DNA from: Kiritimatiellales bacterium
GTDB taxonomy: Bacteria; Verrucomicrobiota; Kiritimatiellia; Kiritimatiellales; Pontiellaceae
Length of the DNA: 10,426 nt
Direction: 5' to 3'
NCBI GenBank assembly: GCA_030588285.1
Contig: JAUUYK010000017.1
Span: 1-10,426 of the forward strand
The notes below the pieces were generated by a model. The model worked only from the letters and a program-made list of their open reading frames with translations. It searched no databases and was not told the DNA's origin. The translations under genes were made by a program, and so were the position numbers. This document shows, piece by piece, positions 6,321 to 10,426 of the stretch (the stretch's first letter is position 1; each line of letters begins with the position of its first letter).

Positions 6321-7271
6321 ATGATGAACTTTAAATTACTACGCAGAAAAGTCCGCCGCCCATTTGAAACAGGCGGGATGAGGTTGCTGGAATTACTGAT
6401 TCCATTACTGCCACGAATGACCCTGGTTAGACTTGCCAAACTGATCGGACGAATCGCCATGATGGTTCCGTCGCGCGAAAGAAATGTGGGGCTTAAGAAT
6501 CTCGATGCCGTTTTTGGATCGAGTAAATCACCCGTCGAAAAACGTAAAATTCTGGAAACTTCGTTCGCCACTTTCACACAAACCATGCTGGATATTTTCT
6601 GGTTTTCGAAAAACCCCGAAAAACGGATTCTCGCTTATGTTAATTTTGAAGAAGGCACACTCCGCGACTCATTTTTTGAAGACAAAGCCCTGATCTGCAT
6701 CACCGCACACCTGGGCAACTGGGAAATTATGGGACAAACGTGCGCGTTAATGGGCGCCGATTTAGCAACCATTGCGGCAACCGTGAAAAATAAAGCCGTC
6801 GATCAAATCCTAATTAATCAACGCGAGCGCACGGGACAAACCATCATTCCGCAAAAGGGTGCGTTAAAAACATTAATTTCTCGATTTCGAAAAAAAGGTA
6901 AAGTGGCCTTCGTACTCGATCAAAACACCAACGTGAGCGACGGCGGAATTCTCGTCGATTTTATGGGGCTTCCCATGTCGGTTTCACCGGCACCGGCTTC
7001 ACTGGCCTATCGAACCGGCACCGAAATTATGCTGGGATTCTGCCTCCCCGAGCCCGGCGGTCGTTATCGGATTCGGATACTAAAAAATATTCACCCCCCG
7101 CCATTTCAAAAAGACCTCGATGCGGCGGGAGTTGCCTTAGAATTGACTCAACAAATTCAAGATGAAATTTCAGAACAAATCCGCCTGCATCCGGAATTTT
7201 GGCTCTGGTCATACAAACATTGGCGGCGAAATGAAGGAAGGGACTATCCCGCCCACTATCCCGAGTACTAA
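6321..7271 (+). CDS. LpxL/HtrB-family lipid A acyltransferase
   Basis: Transfers an acyl chain from acyl-ACP onto a lipid A precursor at the inner-membrane face. The 316-residue product has the family length. An N-terminal amphipathic/hydrophobic segment (about 20-50, LELLIPLLPRMTLVRLAKLIG) serves as membrane anchor. The catalytic H-x4-E/D motif is HLGNWE (H130, E135), preceded by CITA. DQNTNVSDGGILVDFMG matches the conserved DQN...G.fVdFfG block, and the end FWLWSYKHWRR matches the usual WlW.H.RWk. Both the ATG at 6321 and the next codon (ATG) are possible starts; GGA 6 nt upstream supports 6321. The frame also reads from a TTG at 6297, judged less likely. Which acyl chain or position it serves cannot be told. 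It is divergent from the cyclophilin gene (89-bp gap) and leads the plus-strand run ending in recO and a glycosyltransferase. Confidence 0.9.
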   Translation: MMNFKLLRRKVRRPFETGGMRLLELLIPLLPRMTLVRLAKLIGRIAMMVPSRERNVGLKNLDAVFGSSKSPVEKRKILETSFATFTQTMLDIFWFSKNPEKRILAYVNFEEGTLRDSFFEDKALICITAHLGNWEIMGQTCALMGADLATIAATVKNKAVDQILINQRERTGQTIIPQKGALKTLISRFRKKGKVAFVLDQNTNVSDGGILVDFMGLPMSVSPAPASLAYRTGTEIMLGFCLPEPGGRYRIRILKNIHPPPFQKDLDAAGVALELTQQIQDEISEQIRLHPEFWLWSYKHWRRNEGRDYPAHYPEY

Positions 7272-7277
7272 AAACTT

Positions 7278-7313
7278 GGCCTTGGCGGGCGCTCCGGCTA
7301 TTCTTTTTCGAAT
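7278..7313 (+). terminator. Weak possible terminator between acyltransferase and mgtE
   Basis: A GC-rich stretch (GGCGGGCGCTCCGGC) can fold only into a short imperfect stem (CGGG/TCCG around CGC, with a mismatch outside). It is followed by TATTCTTTTT. The layout resembles a terminator, but the stem is weak, so partial read-through into mgtE is likely. Confidence 0.3.
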
Positions 7314-7331
7314 TCTAATTAAGGCAATCAT

Positions 7332-8717
7332 ATGTCGGATATCACCCGCATAAAAGAGCAGATCATTTTCTGTATTAAAGGCGAATTTTGGGAGCAAATC
7401 TCAACGTTTTTCGAGGAATTGCATCCCGCCGACATTGCTGAAATCATCAACCACGCTCCGGCAAATACCCACAAAAAACTCTTTGAATTAATCGACGACG
7501 TAATTAAGCCGGATGTGCTTGTTGAACTCGACGACCAGGCCGAGGCCGATATTCTTGAAGAGCTGACCGATGAAGAGATCTCCGACATCGTCGAAGAGAT
7601 GGCTCCGGACGATGCGGCCGATCTCCTCGGCGAGCTTGAAAATGAACGCAGCGAAGATATTCTTGAACTGATGGAGGACGAGGAATCGGACGAAGTTCGT
7701 GAGCTCTTGCAGTACGACGAGGACTCTGCCGGCGGAATCATGACCACCGATTTTGTAGCCGTTCGGGCAACGATGACCGCCAGCGAGGCCATCGACTATC
7801 TCGGATCGCTCGATCTCGACGATCCCGTGTATTATGTCTATGTCGTCGATGAAAAAGGAATGCTAACCGGCGCAGTTCAACTCTGGGAACTGCTCAAAAA
7901 AAATAACCGAACGCTAACACTCGATAAATTGGCCGACAAAGAAACGATCTCCGTCCTCACCGATACCGATCAGGAAAAGGTGGCGCAGATTGCCTCAAAA
8001 TATGACCTCAGCTCACTTCCTGTTCTGGATAAAGAAAACATACTCGTGGGCCGAGTGACGGTGGACGACATCATGGATGTCATGGAAGAAGAAGCCTCGG
8101 AAGACATCTTTAAACTGGCCGGATCAAGCGACTCCGAGCTCGAAGATACTTCCCCGCTACAAGCCTGCAAAGCCCGGCTACCCTGGTTATTAATCACCCT
8201 CGCAACCGGTTTTTTAAGCAGCCTAATTCTAAAGAATTTTATGCACCATCTTTCTATGGCCGAAGTTGTGACCCTGAGTTTTTTCGTTCCCATCATCATG
8301 GCCATGGGCGGCAACACCGGAATTCAATCCTCCACCTTGATTATCCGCGGACTAGCTCTAGGCGCGAGCCATAGTCGACACATCATCAAGATTCTCACGC
8401 ATGAGATTATTGCGGGTGCCATTATGGGCCTCATCTGCGGAGTAACCATCGGACTTTGGGCACACTTTGTAATCTCTCACGAGGAAGCCTCGGCCATCGC
8501 ACCCGCCTATCTCGCCATCACCGTTGGGATTGCACTCTTCAGCGCCATGGCCTTTGCGGCGGTTTTTGGAGCGTTGGTTCCCGTACTGCTTAACCGCGCA
8601 AAAATTGATCCCGCCGTAGCCTCTGGCCCATTCGTTTCGTCCTCGAACGACATTTTCGCCCTACTAATTTACTACGCCGTAACCCTGCTCATGATTGGTG
8701 TATCGCACCTAAACTAA
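7332..8717 (+). CDS. mgtE: Magnesium transporter MgtE
   Basis: Mg2+-selective channel of the inner membrane, gated by cytosolic Mg2+. The 461-residue product shows the full family layout: a superhelical, very acidic N domain (about 1-130, rich in DEEIS/EEMAPDDAADLL-type helices), two CBS domains (about 132-260), and a five-helix transmembrane domain (about 275-461). Signatures are DEDSAGGIMTTDFV at the N/CBS junction, PIIMAMGGNTGIQSSTLIIRG in TM2, and DPAVASGPFVSSSNDIF, where D440 is the pore Mg2+ ligand. The acidic cluster at the N/CBS interface is the Mg2+ sensor in characterised MgtE. AAGG lies 7 nt before the ATG. The 60-bp upstream gap is too short to hold an M-box riboswitch, so control is likely post-translational gating. 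recO follows after 3 bp. Confidence 0.96.
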   Translation: MSDITRIKEQIIFCIKGEFWEQISTFFEELHPADIAEIINHAPANTHKKLFELIDDVIKPDVLVELDDQAEADILEELTDEEISDIVEEMAPDDAADLLGELENERSEDILELMEDEESDEVRELLQYDEDSAGGIMTTDFVAVRATMTASEAIDYLGSLDLDDPVYYVYVVDEKGMLTGAVQLWELLKKNNRTLTLDKLADKETISVLTDTDQEKVAQIASKYDLSSLPVLDKENILVGRVTVDDIMDVMEEEASEDIFKLAGSSDSELEDTSPLQACKARLPWLLITLATGFLSSLILKNFMHHLSMAEVVTLSFFVPIIMAMGGNTGIQSSTLIIRGLALGASHSRHIIKILTHEIIAGAIMGLICGVTIGLWAHFVISHEEASAIAPAYLAITVGIALFSAMAFAAVFGALVPVLLNRAKIDPAVASGPFVSSSNDIFALLIYYAVTLLMIGVSHLN

Positions 8718-8720
8718 AAT

Positions 8721-9464
8721 ATGATTCTGCGCACCACAGCCATCCCCCTCGCCAGCTTCCCCTATTCAAGCACGTCGAGAATCGTGCACTGGCTCACCCG
8801 CCACCACGGAAAAATATCCACCCTGCTCAATGGAGTGCAACGAAATAAAAGTCCGTTTCTTGGAGAATACGAACTCTTTAGCACCAGCGAATTGCTCTAC
8901 TTCGCCAAACGAACTGAAACCCTCTATACAGGAAAAGAATGCGCCCTGCTCCATCGTCGAAAAACATTCCGCACCGACTGGCGAGCCATGCAGGCCGCAT
9001 CCTATATTTCAACGCTCTTCAACAAAACCACCCCCGAAAATGCACCCCAGCCCGAACTGTTTGAATTCTACGAAGAGCTGCTCGACCTCGCCGAGGAATA
9101 CGGCCACCATCCCCAATTTATCCTCTGGGCCGAACTTACATTCTGCGATCACCACGGCCACGCCCCCAACCTCGAAAGCTGTGTTCTCTGTTCCGCCGAA
9201 AATGACCTCCGATTTTGCGCATCCCAAGGTGGCGTGGTTTGTTTCACTTGTGAAAAAGAGAAAAAACTGCCCACCATTGCAAGTCCGGTCGATACGCTCA
9301 CCATCCTGCGAACCTTGCAAAAAACCGAACACCCCGCATCTCTCACCGAAACACAACTAACCGGAGCACAGCGAACCGCCCTCGCCAACATCGTCAGCGC
9401 CTTCATGCTCTATCACTTCAACATTCACCCCCGCCACCGCACAGCGGCCGCCTTCGTCGCATGA
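8721..9464 (+). CDS. recO: DNA repair protein RecO
   Basis: Recombination mediator that, with RecR, loads RecA onto SSB-coated single-stranded DNA in gap repair. The 247-residue product has the family's length. It has an N-terminal OB fold (1-80; TSRIVHWLTRHHGKISTLLNGVQRNKS matches the family's SDRIVtlfTREhGK...GarrpkS) and a helical C-terminal domain. A zinc-binding motif C154-x2-C157-x16-C174-x2-C177 interrupts the C-terminal domain and looks intact. The ATG lies 3 bp after the mgtE stop with no clear ribosome site, so translation is probably coupled to mgtE. Its own stop overlaps the next gene's start (ATGA, 9461-9464). Pairing of recO with mgtE has no obvious functional meaning. Confidence 0.93.
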   Translation: MILRTTAIPLASFPYSSTSRIVHWLTRHHGKISTLLNGVQRNKSPFLGEYELFSTSELLYFAKRTETLYTGKECALLHRRKTFRTDWRAMQAASYISTLFNKTTPENAPQPELFEFYEELLDLAEEYGHHPQFILWAELTFCDHHGHAPNLESCVLCSAENDLRFCASQGGVVCFTCEKEKKLPTIASPVDTLTILRTLQKTEHPASLTETQLTGAQRTALANIVSAFMLYHFNIHPRHRTAAAFVA

Positions 9465-10426
9465 GCCGCCCGAAAAAAATTGCATTCCTCCACCGCTATG
9501 GACTCGAAGGCTGGATCTGTTGTGGCGGGCATGCCATTCCGGGCATTATTGAAACGCTTTCAAAAAATGCAGCCGTTCATTTTTACGGCCCCAAAACCAC
9601 CGAACCGAAAAATACGGATCTACGGTCCAACCTTCAACTGCATGAACTGCCATACACATACAATCGGGGAAACCCAAACGATAAATTTACCAAAACCCTG
9701 CTTTGGTACTGCTGGCTTCCCCTCATTGGAATTCGCTGCCGGCTGAATGGAACACAGCTCATTTGGAACGATGAAACCGTACCGCTCACGGCCCCCATCC
9801 TCCGGATTTTTTACGGCAAAAATGTCGTCATCACCGTCATGGACTTCTTCATGCGGATCTACACCCAAAACCATCCCAAACTCCATGGGCTCCGCAACCT
9901 CGTCGAGCGCATCGACTTCGCCGCATGGCGCAAGCTACCACTCATCTTCACCAAAGTGCTCTACACGCAGGAGTTCCTCACGGAACGCGGAGTTGCCAAA
10001 GAGATCATGCACCTCTATCGCAACCCCGTCGACCACACCAAATTTCATCCCGTCGACGAAGCCACCCGCAAAGCCACCCGAGAAAAACGTGGTTTCGCCG
10101 ATTCCGACATCGTACTCAGCCATCACGGCATCTTGCACCCCAACAAAGGCAACGACTGGATTCTCCACCGATTGAAAGAACTCAAGGACAACCTGCCCAA
10201 TCTGAAATACTTGCTCATCGGAAACGGTCCAGCAATGGAAAATCTAAAAATGCTGGCCCACAAACTCGGCATCGCCGACCGCGTCTATTTCACCGGATGG
10301 CTTCCCTCCGAAGAAGATCTCAACAACGCCCTCGCCTCCGCCGACATCGGCCTCGTCATGCGCATCGGCCAAGAGACCGATCACTTTCATATGACCGACA
10401 CCCTCGCCCACGAAATGGCCTGCGGC
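9461..10426 (+). CDS. Glycosyltransferase, GT4 family (partial, runs off right edge)
   Basis: The frame from ATG 9461 stays open for 322 codons to the window end. It starts inside the recO stop (ATGA overlap). The product reads like a GT-B glycosyltransferase of group 1 (GT4). The N-terminal half (about 1-180) is the acceptor domain. The C-terminal half has RNPVD (187-191), the SHHGILHPNKGNDWI strand-loop with K229, LLIGNGP (about 252-258), FTGWLPSEEDL and ADIGLVM. The visible end, AHEMACG, is the start of the E-x7-E donor-binding motif (usually E.mACGkPvV), so only about the last 60-80 residues are missing. It probably adds a sugar from a nucleotide-sugar donor to a cell-surface glycan or lipid; donor and acceptor cannot be read. 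Codons are strongly C-rich, as in recO. Confidence 0.88.
   Translation, partial: MSRPKKIAFLHRYGLEGWICCGGHAIPGIIETLSKNAAVHFYGPKTTEPKNTDLRSNLQLHELPYTYNRGNPNDKFTKTLLWYCWLPLIGIRCRLNGTQLIWNDETVPLTAPILRIFYGKNVVITVMDFFMRIYTQNHPKLHGLRNLVERIDFAAWRKLPLIFTKVLYTQEFLTERGVAKEIMHLYRNPVDHTKFHPVDEATRKATREKRGFADSDIVLSHHGILHPNKGNDWILHRLKELKDNLPNLKYLLIGNGPAMENLKMLAHKLGIADRVYFTGWLPSEEDLNNALASADIGLVMRIGQETDHFHMTDTLAHEMACG

Noticed and set aside
7272..7331. Mg2+ riboswitch (M-box) upstream of mgtE
   Set aside because: The gap is only 60 bp and lacks the expected long structured leader and terminator.
8830..9360. Long open frames overlapping recO and other genes on either strand
   Set aside because: They lie in alternate frames of clearly recognisable genes, have low-complexity products rich in S, P, T or N, and no family resemblance.

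Overview
The window looks like ordinary chromosomal DNA of a Gram-negative bacterium. It holds nine protein-coding genes, mostly envelope and housekeeping functions, and the last runs off the right edge. A lipid A-type acyltransferase, a large YidC with a periplasmic domain, and a lipobox protein all point to a two-membrane cell. Overall protein character and sigma-54 style suggest the PVC group (Kiritimatiellota/Verrucomicrobiota/Lentisphaerota-like). That placement is a moderate-confidence impression, not a computed result. I see no tRNA, rRNA, CRISPR array, insertion sequence or phage gene.

Layout: yidC (+, 23-1774) ends at a stem-loop terminator and converges on rpoN, the sigma-54 gene (-, 1860-3281). 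rpoN is divergent, across about 215 bp, from a YycJ/WalJ-type metallo-beta-lactamase-fold nuclease (+, 3497-4300). Next comes a minus-strand block read from right to left: a cyclophilin with a lipoprotein signal (5512-6231), tandem hairpins that include a likely intrinsic terminator, then a divergent CinA-C-like gene (4959-5441) that overlaps a NadD-like nucleotidyltransferase gene (4387-4962) by ATGA. Divergent from the cyclophilin is a compact plus-strand run: an LpxL/HtrB-family acyltransferase (6321-7271), the Mg2+ channel MgtE (7332-8717), RecO (8721-9464) and a GT4 glycosyltransferase (9461 to beyond 10426). The last three are 3 bp apart or overlapping and are probably co-translated.

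How the genes work together: yidC, the acyltransferase and the glycosyltransferase serve envelope assembly. The cyclophilin probably acts in the envelope and possibly also in the cytosol. RecO and YycJ act in DNA repair, sigma-54 directs a regulon elsewhere, and MgtE handles Mg2+ homeostasis. The points most worth a second look are: (1) the CinA-like/NadD-like pair, in which the CinA domain has lost the residues expected for amidase activity; (2) the well-placed internal ribosome site in the cyclophilin gene, which would yield a cytosolic form of exactly PpiB size; (3) a terminator whose U-tract ends two bases before the CinA-like start codon; and (4) a -24/-12-like element just upstream of rpoN itself. 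I found no clear new defence or mobile system.
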